From NCBI GenBank assembly GCA_015680685.1, contig MNCI01037805.1:186278-250277 (forward strand): a DNA stretch of 64,000 bases. Reading direction: 5' to 3'. This document shows, piece by piece, positions 35,560 through 47,160 of this stretch (the stretch's first letter is position 1; each line of letters starts with the position of its first letter). This DNA comes from Gnetum montanum. Lineage: Eukaryota; Streptophyta; Gnetopsida; Gnetales; Gnetaceae. Position numbers and translations under genes: made by a program. Under the pieces are notes generated by a model. The model did no database searches, was not told where the DNA came from, and saw only the letters and a list, made by a program, of their open reading frames with translations.

Positions 35560-36190
35560 AATTTAGCCTCTAATATCAGATCCCTGATATCAAATTCCCA
35601 ATGTTAGATCCTTGATATCAGATTAACAAAATCTATAAATATGTAGACACTTAGCCTCATTTTCATAATTTTCACATTTGCACCAAAGGAGATTTTTTGC
35701 AATTTTCTTCTCTGATTTGATCTTTGACCTCCTAACTTTCCCAAGTAATAACTTACACATTATCACTCCGATTTGCGTGAAGTTCAAATTTATTTGATCT
35801 TGGAGTGCTCATCTTAGTCATGGGGGGTGCTAGTGAGGAAAATTTGAGTCAATTTTTTTAAATTTGCTAACACCTAGAAGGTATTAGAAGGGTAAGTACA
35901 AGGGAAATGTAAAGATTTTTAATAAAAATCAATTACATTAATTCCAAAAACACTTAAATAATCCCTTTAATGAGTCATGCTAACCATTAGGAGCCATACA
36001 CAAGAACGAAATGGACAATTGTGAAGGGTTATAAGGAAATTAATGCCTATGGGGTTTCTTTTTGACAAATTTTCTAACTCTATAATTGTAATGAGCTAAG
36101 AATTGATCTAATAAAGGATATGAGAAAGGAAAGAGGTTATCTAAATCAAAGTAAACATTCTAATGATTCTCAAATCCTTAATGATTGTAG
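35560..36190 (+). promoter_or_regulatory. Internal promoter-like block and intron upstream of A's 3' ORF
   Basis: Array ctaatatcag / ctgatatcaa / ttgatatcag (35,574-35,622), then TATAAATA at 35,634-35,641, echoing A's own LTR (array, then ctataaatatgac). The tract gtcatggggggt (from about 35,818) is followed by a strong 5' splice site AAGG|GTAAGT at 35,892. The predicted intron (35,892-36,190, 299 nt) ends atgattgtag just before the ATG at 36,191. Same order and spacing as in C and G. Inferred from sequence. Confidence 0.5.
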
Positions 36191-39100
36191 ATGATCCCAA
36201 AGAGAGGAGCAATCGAAGGACCCTCACAACCTACAAGTAAAAGACTAAGAGGTAAAGGCAAAGATTGAACAGGGGAACAAGATCTAGGACATGTAGAGTA
36301 GGAAGCTCAATCCTATAGCATTCATCAAGAAACTCCTGCTACTGGACAGTTAGCCCAAGGAGAGGCAAAGGAACCATAAGTACAAGGACAATGCCTCATG
36401 TTGTCATAAGACTACCTTCAAGCTATTCAAGAAAAGTCAATCTTGATCACAATAATTGTGGAAATGAACTTTAGCCCATTAGTACACAACTCCAAGTGTC
36501 ATCACTATGGCCCACACTTTCAAATAGTAGCGAATGGTATCTAAGGAAGACTTATCAATTCTAGTATAATAAAGAAGGCACTATGGTCAAAATACCTAAT
36601 GAAGGGGCAAAAGTAGCACATTTGTCCACCAGATTAGATGGTAAAAGCAAAAAACTATGGCTGAAATGGGCATATGCAAAGAAGACAAGGGATACAATGA
36701 GTTAACTCTGGAGGAAAGAATTTATTTCAAAATTGTCACATATCACTTGTTCCAAACAAAAGGATTAAACAAATTATCCACCTATGCAACCACAGGAAGT
36801 GCGATTTTGATGGAAAAATATAATGCAAACCTCACATCACTCTATTTCATGGAAATCCAAAGGTGGTTCAAAGAAAAGAAGGTAGGCAAGCCAACACTTC
36901 CATTCCCTTACCTTATTAGGAAGCTATGCAAACATGTTGGAATCCTAGGGTACACCAATGATGTTCCTAGGAAGGCATAGAATACCTTGTATGCTAAACT
37001 ACTCAAGCCAGCACCACCCAAGAAAAAGTAGGGTGAGGAACAAACAACGCTGGGGAAACCACAGAAACTACTAAACAACAATAGCAAGTGGGATCCAATG
37101 GCAAGCAGAAAGAGAAACAGTAGCAACAAGAATAGTAACAACAGAAAATTCCATCGCTGCCATAGGACAATAGGCCATTAATGAGTCATCTATAATAGAT
37201 TGCAAAGACTATTTGATGAGTGGCGAGGTACCCCTACACTCAACCATACGAAACGAGCGTAGCACGCACGATCTGGTTGAACTCCATATACTAAGTGCCT
37301 ACACGTCCCATGGAACACTTGGGGTTAATCATTCGTTGTCTTTCAAGACTTACTTGTAGTTGTCATGGTGTATGGTTAAGTAAGTCCGAGGTATATGATT
37401 TTTATATCTTTTTATGTTTTTCTCCTATGCTATCGAGGTGAAGGGTTGAGAAACTAACTAACTCTAACTAATGACTAAGTCTAAATTAACCTAGCGTCAG
37501 CATCTGTTCCCACTTACCGTACACACCCTGAACCGATGTAACCATGGCTAGCAAACACTAATCATTGTTGGGATCACCGCGCGTAATGCATGTGCTCGAA
37601 GTGATCGTACTGAGGCACTTAACTAGGAGGAAAGGGTTGAGAGAATCTATCTAGCCTACGTGCGATGAGCAGCTGATTCCTTGACTAACCGTACACATCT
37701 GGGACTACCACTAGGATTACCAAGCGTAGATCTTAGATACGCCACTGCATTACCAAGTAGTCACACTAGATGCTCGTAATCAAGTCGTACTCATACCGCA
37801 TGCAATGAGCAGCTGATTCCTTGACTATCCGTGTACATCCTTAGATGCTCGTAATCAAGTAGTACTCATACCACATTCTAGGAGTTTATGGGTGAGAGTG
37901 AAAATAATAAATAAAATCCTATTCCATGCACTACAAGGTTTATCCAAGAAGCTCGTCTTTATTGCCATACACAACTTGTGTTCAGGTACAATGTTGCTCG
38001 AATAAAGATCTGTTCACTTTAGGACTCCTACTATGGGCACATGGAAAATATTCTATCTCTAGAGTGATCAAAATACCAGAGTTTCCCTACTTCTAACTCA
38101 GGATGAGGAATAAGGGGAGTGCCACCTCTTATTTATAGATATGGCGGCGGACCACGATATCACGATGGTCGCGATATCACGTCCCATCACTATTAGATGG
38201 GGAACAAGGAAGGAGGCCAACCTCTATAGGGTGATTGATAATGCCATTTAGCCCACAATTTCTATAGATCCTGTAAATGGACAAATCTTCTTGTAGTTAG
38301 GAGGAGAGGCTCAATGGTCACAATAGATCTCTTGGAATGCTGCATCGTTCCAAGTGGTGCTAGAAACTAAAGAAGGAGCCACAATTGTGATAATGCAGCA
38401 TTGGGATGTAGCAGAAGTAGCATAAGTGATCATATATTACATTAAAGAATCCTTTAATGTACCTGTTGTGCCATTCGTAGATTTAACTAGAGCTAGAGAC
38501 GCTCAAATGCTAGCTAGAACCTTGATTACTCCTGTAGATCATAAAGATGTGCTAGACTGATTCCTATAGACTAGACAAGTGATAACAACTTTTCAACATC
38601 CCAAGTGATGTCATTGTAGTGTAGTTAGAGCTGATTACAACCAAGGATAAGTTGGTCATGGTAGAGACTAGGGCAAAGCATGTACAGAATGAAATCCTTA
38701 GAGTACAAGAAGAGCTCATGACCTTGAGAGCCAAACACAAAGATCCCACTTAATTCATCACACTTGACTAGCTAGAGTAATTCAAAAAAAAGAAAAAAGA
38801 AATGAATCACTTGATTAAGTAGAACATGAAGATGGAGAAAGAGAAAGAGAAAGTAGTGTCAAATGCCTCAATAGCTGAAGCCAAAACGTATGCACATGCT
38901 AAGGCACTCATCATAGTATAAGAAAAGAATAAGCAACTCATTGTAGATAATATGTGATTGGCCACTATGGAGAAATAGAAGAAAATCCTAGAAGAAAGCA
39001 TCCATCATTTAAGAGAACAATTGGTGAGGGTTAACCAAGACATGAGCCACCTTGCATGAGGAAACAAAATCCTCTTAATGGAGAAGGTATGCGCTATCTG

Positions 39101-39860
39101 CCAGAAACTAGCTATTCAAATAAGCACATGGTAGAATGAGGTAAAGAAACATGAAAGGCTCAAAGAACAGTTCCATGACTAGGTGGGGATATACAAGCAA
39201 ATCAATGAGAAAGAAATCTAGATGGAAAAGGCCTAAATCAAGGTCATTTTAGCATAGAACCTAGATTGGTAGGCCCTCTTGGATAGTTATTATCACATCC
39301 ACCAAGCGAAAGTTAAGAATAAAGACTTGTAGATAGATGATTTGAAAGAGTACATGGGGTTAGCTAACCTTTGTTATGCTAACTTGGCCATGTTAACTAC
39401 AGGCAAGCCTAGAATGGACTAGAACAACAAGTAGTAGCCATGTATGCATTATACGAGAAAGAGTTTACAAATTGCAAAGATGCCTTATAGAAACTTTAGA
39501 TGGTAAACTTTGAGTTAGAAGTAGTAAAGGTTGGCTACCAATAACAAAAAGACATAGTAGCCAACCTAGCCAGAAGATTGTTAGATTATCATGAATTACG
39601 AGTAAAGGCCAGTGATTTTAGAGAGGAAAGGAGGTAGTTTATAATATGGTATGTTAAAGCTAATCAGATGTTTTCGCAACTCCTATGTCCATGGGATGTA
39701 CTCGCTCCATCACACATCACACAACAATCATGAATGGTGAATGACTGTAGAATAGAGGAAGAGAAACTTTAGGCGTTTCTCAACAAATACAATTTTTAGA
39801 AGCCTAATGACAAGGGAAAGAAACCAATGGAGAAGCCATCACCACCAAGTAATATGTAAG
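36191..39860 (+). pseudogene. 3' ORF of element A, decayed, interrupted by solo LTR K
   Basis: Starts MIPKRGAIEGPSQ. The best piece (36,657-36,980) has ERIYFKIVTYHLFQTKGLN and PTLPFPYLIRKLCKHVG, the same plant-transposon-protein-like domain as C. After K (37,214-38,189) it resumes with the region matching C near 22,000 and the Lys/Glu-rich coiled coil (about 38,640-39,010), ending EKPSPPSN-like at about 39,858. Very many in-frame stops, mostly TAG/TAA where relatives have CAG/CAA/TGG. No membrane segment seen. Confidence 0.6.
37214..38189 (-). mobile_element. Solo LTR K of the same Athila-like family
   Basis: 976 bp, flanked by perfect CTATT duplications (37,209-37,213 and 38,190-38,194) with no internal region. 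Plus-strand start tgatgagtggcgaggta, end cgtcccatca. It is longer than E's LTRs because 37,650-37,880 holds extra LTR-derived sequence in which gagcagctgattccttgact occurs twice (about 37,666 and 37,808). Confidence 0.88.
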
Positions 39861-40056
39861 CTACATCGTGCTCCATCTTGTTTTTGTTTGTTTTGTTTCA
39901 AAATTGTCTTGTCATGTCTTATGTCAATTTTTGTAAAACACCATTATGGCATTCAATAGTCATGTATATTGCAATTAGTCATGTAAATCTACCTTTCAAT
40001 TTTATAAGGAACTCTATCGTCATTTTGTTTTAACTCGAGGATGAATTTTCAGTCAG

Positions 40057-40067
40057 TCATGGGGTTA
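40057..40067 (+). other. Polypurine tract of element A
   Basis: gtcatggggtta ends directly before the TGATAAG start of the 3' LTR, in the same place and form as in B, C, E and G. Confidence 0.75.
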
Positions 40068-40940
40068 TGATAAGATATTTTTTATCAGCCACAATATCAG
40101 GTATTCGATATTCGATATTGGAGCACAAGCTATGACATTGGATATTTGATATTGCAGGACACATGCCTACCTATAAATATGATAGTTAGACACATGGTCC
40201 ATGATACAATTTTGTCCACCCTTACAAAAACTCTTTGAGTTTATTTTTGTGAGTTAGTCTTAAATACTTAGAAGCCTGAATGCCTACAGTGTAGTGTGAA
40301 CTAGTGAACAACATCTTTATTTGAGCATTTTGTACTTGGGCATAGGTATGATGAGAAATAAAGATCGAGCTATTTCCCACTATTACAGCATTCTCATAGA
40401 TTTATTGTTTACACTTAGAATAATTTTCTTACTGTTTTCTAGCGTAATGATTTACTTTTTAAAAGCACTTTACAATTACATGTTCATATTAAGCGGAATG
40501 AGTACGGCTAATCTCGAGCACTTAAGTGTAATTGCTTAAAAACCCATTAGTGCAATTGCTTGGTATGCCTAGTAGCAGTACACTTGGTATCCCAGTGGTA
40601 ATTATATGAAGCCCAAGGTGTGTATGAAAGATTAGGAATGAATACTCATTGCACTAGGCTAGACAAGATTTGTTATTCATTTTACTTAGTTTAGAAACTA
40701 CTTTCATTCACATCATGTTTACTAGGAGTAAGATGGCCTACATAACATTAGTCATCATATACCTCACAGTGAGTTAAACCATACTCATAGATTTCACTAA
40801 TTCACATGGGGAGATAACGATATCAAACTTTAACAATGTACTAACATATCCACATTGCCTCATCCACGGATTATGATCTGTTCATGCATGAACACCAATG
40901 ACTTGTATGGTTGGGTGTTGGATTACTCCACCACTCATCA
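40068..40940 (+). repeat. 3' LTR of element A
   Basis: 873 bp, TGATAAGATATTTT...CCACTCATCA, matching 6,242-7,135. The U3 GATATTGG/GATATTCG array is at 40,090-40,165. Confidence 0.87.
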
Positions 40941-42100
40941 TGTATGATAAAGTAGTAGACAAAGTTAAGAAATTAGCTTTTAGAAAGGCTACAGATGTAG
41001 AAGGATTGTATATTGAATTATTAAAATGTGATGGAGAGGTAGTCTAGAGAGAACCTTGGAAAATGGTAAACGAAGGAATTCAAAATGCTTTGACTATATA
41101 TTAGATAATTAATATAACTATTATTTTATAAAAAAATAAGAGATAATATTTTAATAATTTCATATTTATCATGGTCAGTAACTTTATTGCAAAATTGTTA
41201 GAACTATTTTGGAAAAAAAAATGGGATCATGAAGAGAAAGAAATAATCTACATGTTGTTTCACAAGCAGGATTTAAAAAAAAAAAATAGTCCAAACTAGA
41301 TCATTAGGGTACTCTTAGATATTGCATTGAAAAAGAAAAGGGTAAATAATATAAATCATGTAGTTGCTTTGTGGATTCTAGTAAAGCATTTGAATCTATT
41401 ATGAGAAAACAATTATGCAACAAACTTATTAAACTTAAAGTTGACTCCAGTTTACTTAATATCATCCAAAATTTATATAGAGAAATAACTTTTGAATTAA
41501 AATATGAAGAAATTACATACTCTTGTCAATTTTATAGTAATATAGGAGTAAAACAAGGTTGTGCTCTTTCACTAACTTTGGCATTTTTATTAATGAATTA
41601 CAAGAGTGAAGAGGTACCTCCAAATCATGTTATTAAAGTGGAGTAATCATGGATGTGACTTTTAATCTTGATAGATGATGAGCACTAATAGAAAATTTAG
41701 AAACAAGGTTGAATGCAATGTTGTATCAACTACACAAATTTTGTGAATGTACACAAAAATAGAGGTGAATGTTGAAAAAAATCAAAGTACTAAATTGTTG
41801 AATTCATAAGAGAGATTACACTTTTCAGCTAAATAATAGAAGACTTGACATTGTGGATGCTCCTAAATATTTGGAAATAGGATGCTCACAAAACTATAAG
41901 TGTAAGCATTATTTATTACACAAAGTTGCAACTAGATTGAAGAACTTTTATATAATGAAGAATAATTGTATCAATCACAACATATGAACTTGGCTAATTT
42001 GACAATATCTTTTTCAAACAATTTTCCAAACTATACTACTTTACAAATGCATAGTGTAGGGCCTAGGTCTTGATTAAAAATCATAAAAAATACTTATAAA
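40941..42100 (+). pseudogene. LINE, right half: reverse-transcriptase domain remnant
   Basis: Starts YDKVVDKVKKLAFRKATDVEGLYIELLK (about 40,945-41,030), the start of the RT domain (KxKxxKAxGxDGIxxELLK in relatives). At 41,371-41,646 it has VDSSKAFESIMR and NIGVKQGCALSLTLAFLL, canonical LINE RT blocks 3 and 4. Near 41,660 the ADD box is damaged (aatcttgatagatgatgagc). Further blocks (LNAMLYQLHKFCE, LDIVDAPKYLEIGC) reach about 41,950. It is A-rich with many stops. It continues the LINE of 5,340-6,241. Confidence 0.75.
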
Positions 42101-42659
42101 ACATTAAAAACAATTCTTGTTAGATAAATTCAAGGTAAAAAGTCAAGTCTCATACGTAATACCTTTCTTAGAAGCTAATTTGTTATCATATTTGGAAGTT
42201 GAAGCACTGGGTAAATTTTTAACATTAGACTTGAGGAATAAAAATAACAATAAGATCTTAGGACAAATCATATGAAAATCCTAACAACAAGGATAGTTCC
42301 ATAAATGATGACTATGGCTACAAAATTAGGGTGTTTGTTAAACTTACTATAGGAAAAATAAATCAAGAATGCAATAGCCTAAAAAAGATAATAATTTATG
42401 GTAAATTTATAATGTGGGTGAACTTGATAATTTAGTATATCTTGATGAAAAAAATCTTCTAAATAACTTGATTTAGACATTTTGGTCATAACAGTTATTC
42501 CAAAATTTTTTGGGCAATTATTATTCTTTACTTATTAACTTACTTACAAACTTGGTATCGACTAAACCTTTAACTTGATAAGAAGTCATGGCTCAACACA
42601 ATGGCACAATGCAATAACATTTTTGTTACAAATTTGTACAAGTATTTAATTAGTCTTAT
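42101..42659. other. A+T-rich sequence, possibly LINE 3' end; nothing else seen
   Basis: No domain, terminal repeat or RNA gene is visible. The pentamer cttat at 42,655-42,659 is the left target duplication of element G. Confidence 0.4.
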
Positions 42660-43617
42660 TGATGAGCGACAAGGTACCCCTATGCCCAATCATATAAATC
42701 ACGAAGTGCTCATGTCGATCTGGTCAAATTCTGCAGACTCTATAGTTTTTGGTACATTAGTCTTCTAGGAAGTGAACCTTGCCCTAAAGGTCATTTGTTG
42801 TCTTTCCAATTACACTTGTGATGTACAAAGGTATGGTTAAGTGTAATTGAGGCATATGATTTTTATTGTTTTACGTTTGATGTTCTTTGGTGCTTAGAGT
42901 AGAGAGATGAAATAATTTAACAACTAATCTAATTTAACTGCTTAACTAGTCTTTAACTAATTCTAAAATAAGCATTTGGTCCTACTTTTCATACACGTCC
43001 TAAACCCACATATCCACAACTAGGTTATCAAGTGCTACACTACTAGGCACACCAAGCAATAATGCTGCTGGGATTACCAATCGAATACGTGTTTATGCTC
43101 GAAGTTGTTGTACATATGTACTTAATCTATTTCACTTAATTAATTAAATAATTACTTAAAGTCTAATTTATCTTAATTAATTGCATATTTCATAAAAACA
43201 ATAAATGCATAAATAAATCATTAATCCATTCTAAGTGCTGCAAGGTTTGATCAAAAGGCTTGTCTTTGTTGTCATACACACTGGTGTGGTTCAGGTACAA
43301 CAGTGCTCGAATAAAGATCCATACATTTTCTAACTCTTGTTGCAGGCACTTAGAGAAATATTCTAACTTTCAAATGAACAAATTGTAAGAGCTCTACTAC
43401 TACTATGACTTGAATTCCCATAAATATGACTACAAGCTTGTGTTTATAGTTTTTGCTACAGTACTGCATGGATGGAGCCTTGTAGAAGTAGCAAACGGTA
43501 TGTCGACATGGCCCCATCGATAGGGCAACATCACATAAACAAGGCCCCATCAATGGGGGCCTATCGATGAGGTGGCATCAATAGGGATCCATCAATGCGA
43601 CACTTGAACGCTCATCA
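42660..43617 (-). repeat. 3' LTR of element G
   Basis: 958 bp, plus-strand start tgatgagcgacaagg, end acgctcatca. The U3 palindromes are of ATCGAT / GGGGCC type (43,500-43,600), not GATATC. Confidence 0.88.
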
Positions 43618-46600
43618 TAGCCCCATGACTGAATGAGAACTCATCCTCAAGTTCTTTTACAAAATTTGAAAGGTATGGGATTATTGACTAACTCTTGACA
43701 GAATAAACTGACTTAACAAAATTGAGTGCCCAAGTGTATGAATCAACAAATTACAAAAAATGTTGTGTTTATGACATAAAATTGAACACCATGACATGAC
43801 TACATAAATTTTGACAACACATCCTTTGATGATGTGAAGATAGTAAAGAAGATTAGATAATCCAAGGTAGTGGAGGCTTCTTAGGTTCTGAAGGACCTTT
43901 GCTAATTTTGAGCATGTGTAGTGGTTGAGGTGACTATGGCTATCCTACTATAGCTGCAACCTCTAGTGGAAGGTGAAAGGCATCTAGTAATGCCTTCATC
44001 TTCTCCTCCTTACTTTGTTGATCATTCATAGTCCACATGGCATCACCAATGTGGGTTGGAATGGGAATATCCCATAGATAGGGAATTATTGGAAACATCT
44101 ACTTCATGTTGAAAAACCAGGCAATGAACTATTTACATTCAATTTTGAACACCCTGATTGCATTTTGTAGCTCTTGATAGTCGTTCATCCTCTTTACTAG
44201 GTTCTTGGTAGTTGATCGTTGATTAGTGAATCGTGCCTTGAAAACTTTGAGTTCAACATTTGCCACTGCAAGATTTTTCTTGGTCTCTTTATGATGCTTG
44301 AACTTGGCCTCATACAACAAGTACAATCTAGCCACTTGTTTCTCCAATTCTGACCACAGTTGTCCAGTAGTCAATATGGGTAGATTTGTGTAACGGAGAT
44401 TGGTGAGCTCCATATATTTTGTCATCTCCTCAATCTACAACTCCTTTGTGCAGATTTTCGCCTTGTTGTAGGCATCTATCCCATCAATGATGGGTTGCCA
44501 TAATTTTTTCCCTTGTTGGAGTTGCTAGAAGGCTTCATTCACTTTTACCTTCGCCAACTGGATGTGTTTTTCATTTACTTCCTTTTTTAGATTGACCTAC
44601 TCTTTGTAATGACCTTTGACTTTCTCAAATTTGAGAGCTTCTGATTTCCAAGTGGCTACCTTGATTGTAGTTTTCTGGCAAAGGGCATGGACCTCCTCCA
44701 TGGAAAGATTTCTTATTTGCTCCTACCAATCTCCTTAATTTGTGTTTGCTCTAGCTAGTTGCTCTTGCTGTTGATGGATGAAATTGGTTAATTGTTGCTT
44801 ATGCTCATCAACATTTCACAAGTAATGATTCTCTACGGTCAATTGTATGTTCTCCTGGCAAGTCTAATCTAAGGCCTTCTAAATCTTGTGTTGTGTGGCC
44901 TTTCCAAAGGATCAGTAGAGCACCACTATCTCCATTACACCCTCAACCCCTTTCAATTTGACAACTTCTACAGCCAAGCATTCATTCAGATCCTTGGATG
45001 TTTTGAGTTGCCCCTCTAAGATGATATTCTTGCCCCTTGCCTCTAGCAACTCTAACTAGGTTGCAGCAATATTGTTTGAAAGGTTAAATACATCTAAAAA
45101 TGGTTATCCAATTTCCACTAGTTGATCTAGCAGATCTTCATGCTATGCTACATTTATTCTGTCACTTGTGGTCCCTAGGGACATCTACAAATCTTTGAGT
45201 GTAGTGACGTTCAGTCCATATGTTGTAGGTGCGTTGACCATTTCAACAATACAATCAACAACCACCTCTACTGCAGTCTCTTGCCCCTAGTGCTACATCA
45301 CCAATACAGTTGCCTCTTCACCCTCCTCCAAGTGCATCAAGAAGGTTGCAGTGTTCCCAAATATTTTTAGGAGTGGTTGTTGTTCTGCAAGATATACTAT
45401 GATCTCCTTCGTGATTAGATTTGACCTCATGGGAAACTATGTTCTTTGGGATAAGAAAATAGATCCACCTCCACCTATTAAATTGATTGTCCTAGCCACC
45501 TCATTTAGGTAAATCATTATTGGTCCGTACATGGATGGGTCCCTAACACTCATTCTTACTCGTTGCTCTTTTCACTCAAGAGCCATTCCTGGTATTCACG
45601 CAACGGTTGGGTAGTTGTAGCAATGTTTAACATACTTGTTTTAGTGGTAGGTGGAGGTGGTGGTCGCTGCTCCTCTTCTTGGATAGTCATTGTAGGAATC
45701 TTGTCTTTCATCATTTCTGCTTAGTTGGCGGTCAAAACATGCCTAATAATATCATTGATGTAACGAGCTATTCCTCCCCTCCAACAAAGTTTCTTGAGGA
45801 GGGATGGGAAGGGGAGTGCCTTCCTTTCACTTTCATTTGCTTTAAACCACTTCTCCATCTCTAAATAGATCAACTACGGAAGGTTGACAAGAAATATCCC
45901 ACTTAGAGTGATGCATGCTTGGATAGAGAAGGTAGTGATTTTTCTTGGCCTCATTATGGGATTGAGGTGGAAGGTCGCAATCCTCTCTACCAATGTGAAC
46001 ACGTCAAACTCCTTGCGGTTGATACCATAGCACCACTGAATCCATTCTTTCTTGATGTTGAAATCTACCTGCATTGGGATCTTAGCAAGACTTGCCCCTA
46101 TATCTAGCAATCCAAGCATTGTAGCAATCAGCTATGCTAAGTAGGACCCTAAGATGTCCTTGATTTTTACCATTGATCTGGGTTTCCTATTGTTCCAGAA
46201 TACGAATGTCTCTTCCATGTACCACTCCTTGGTGGAAGTGATGATTGGCCAAATGGGAGAGGCCTTTAGTTGGTCTTGCACTTCTTTTGGTGCTTGCTCT
46301 ACGAGTGGACCAAAGTTTAACTCTTGAATCACTATTTTATAGACCTTGCATGATCTTATCTAGTTTAGGCAAGCCTTTGTCAAGGTCACCTCCAAATTTG
46401 CTTATGGTGTTAGCACATCATCCCTCTGGAAGTGCTTTGTTGTTACTATTGGTTCTGGAATTTGTCTGATAGATTCCACTTCTACCTCTTCCCTAAGAGG
46501 ACCTTGGTGTGGGTTGCAAGTGGTTCTTCTTAGGCTTATTATTGGCCCCTTCTCATTCTAGGTTATTTCTCCCTTGGTTGAGATGGTCCTGCTTCCTGTG

Positions 46601-46622
46601 TGTGCTTTCCTTTTGGTGCCAT
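43618..46622 (-). pseudogene. 3' ORF of element G
   Basis: ATG at 46,622 (MAPKGKHTQEAGPSQP), directly after a splice-acceptor-like gattgcag. Central pieces: 46,332-46,132 (LNFGPLVEQAPKEVQDQLKASP, then EWYMEETFVFWNN), 46,119-45,874, and then a KALPFPSLLKKLCWRGG block near 45,830, the plant-transposon-protein-like domain. 44,425-44,129 is a coiled coil (SELEKQVARLYLLYEAKFKHH). Coding similarity ends near 43,800; 43,618-43,800 is 3' UTR plus polypurine tract. Multiple frameshifts. No membrane span seen; function unknown. Confidence 0.6.
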
Positions 46623-47160
46623 CTGCAATCATAGCACATCCATGGATTAGTAGATATAAAGTGTAACTTTAAATTTTTTTGAATACCTTCTCTCATTAGT
46701 TAGTTACACTTTGCCTAAGGTTGAACCATGGTAAATTAATTATTTTATTATTATTTGATTAGTTATTTATTGTAGATGTCACTGAAGCTTGTTGGAAAGG
46801 TTTAACTCTTGTAATTTGGTGTTTAAGAGTTGATTTCTTAGTTAAACCCTTGTGGAAGTCAGAAAAGTGGCAAAATTTTTCTAGTTAAAATGACACATTT
46901 GTGGCCCCCATGATGAAGAGCTAAACTCTAGTAGCTGCAGGGTTGAAGAATGGAGTGATTTGGATAAATGGTTAGGAAGTAATGAGCTCTAGAAGGTTTT
47001 GGGCTTTGAAAATTTGAAAACCTCCCTTGGTGTTTGCAAGAAAATGTAAAAATTTCAAAGTGGGTTCATGCCTATATATAGTATTTTTTTCTTATGTTGA
47101 CAAGGCCCTATATACGAGTTTGCTTCATCGACAGGTTCTGTAGGCAAAACTTTCAAATTC
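46623..47160 (-). promoter_or_regulatory. Internal promoter-like block and intron upstream of G's 3' ORF
   Basis: On the minus strand: a tgtcgatgaag...gggccttgt block (47,145-47,100) resembling G's own U3 words, then TATATATA (47,080-47,073), a catgggggcc tract (about 46,911-46,903) and a degenerate 5' splice site AAGG|GTTTAA at 46,847. The predicted 225-nt intron ends tgattgcag at 46,623, followed by the ATG. Same order and spacing as A and C, but the donor has decayed. Confidence 0.45.

Larger units (their letters stand above)
6242..40940 (+). mobile_element. Athila-like LTR retrotransposon A, host of a multi-level nest
   Basis: The ends are LTRs at 6,242-7,135 and 40,068-40,940. Removing the inner insertions F (9,892-26,076), E (26,693-33,744) and K (37,214-38,189) leaves roughly 10.5 kb of A itself. 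Order: 5' LTR, tRNA-Asp-type primer site, gag, protease, short linker, non-coding region, internal promoter-like block, 3' ORF, polypurine tract (gtcatggggtta), 3' LTR. There is no RT, RNase H or integrase, so A is a non-autonomous derivative. The flanking pentamers are catat (6,237-6,241) and tgtat (40,941-40,945), differing only by transitions. It interrupts a LINE. Confidence 0.8.
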
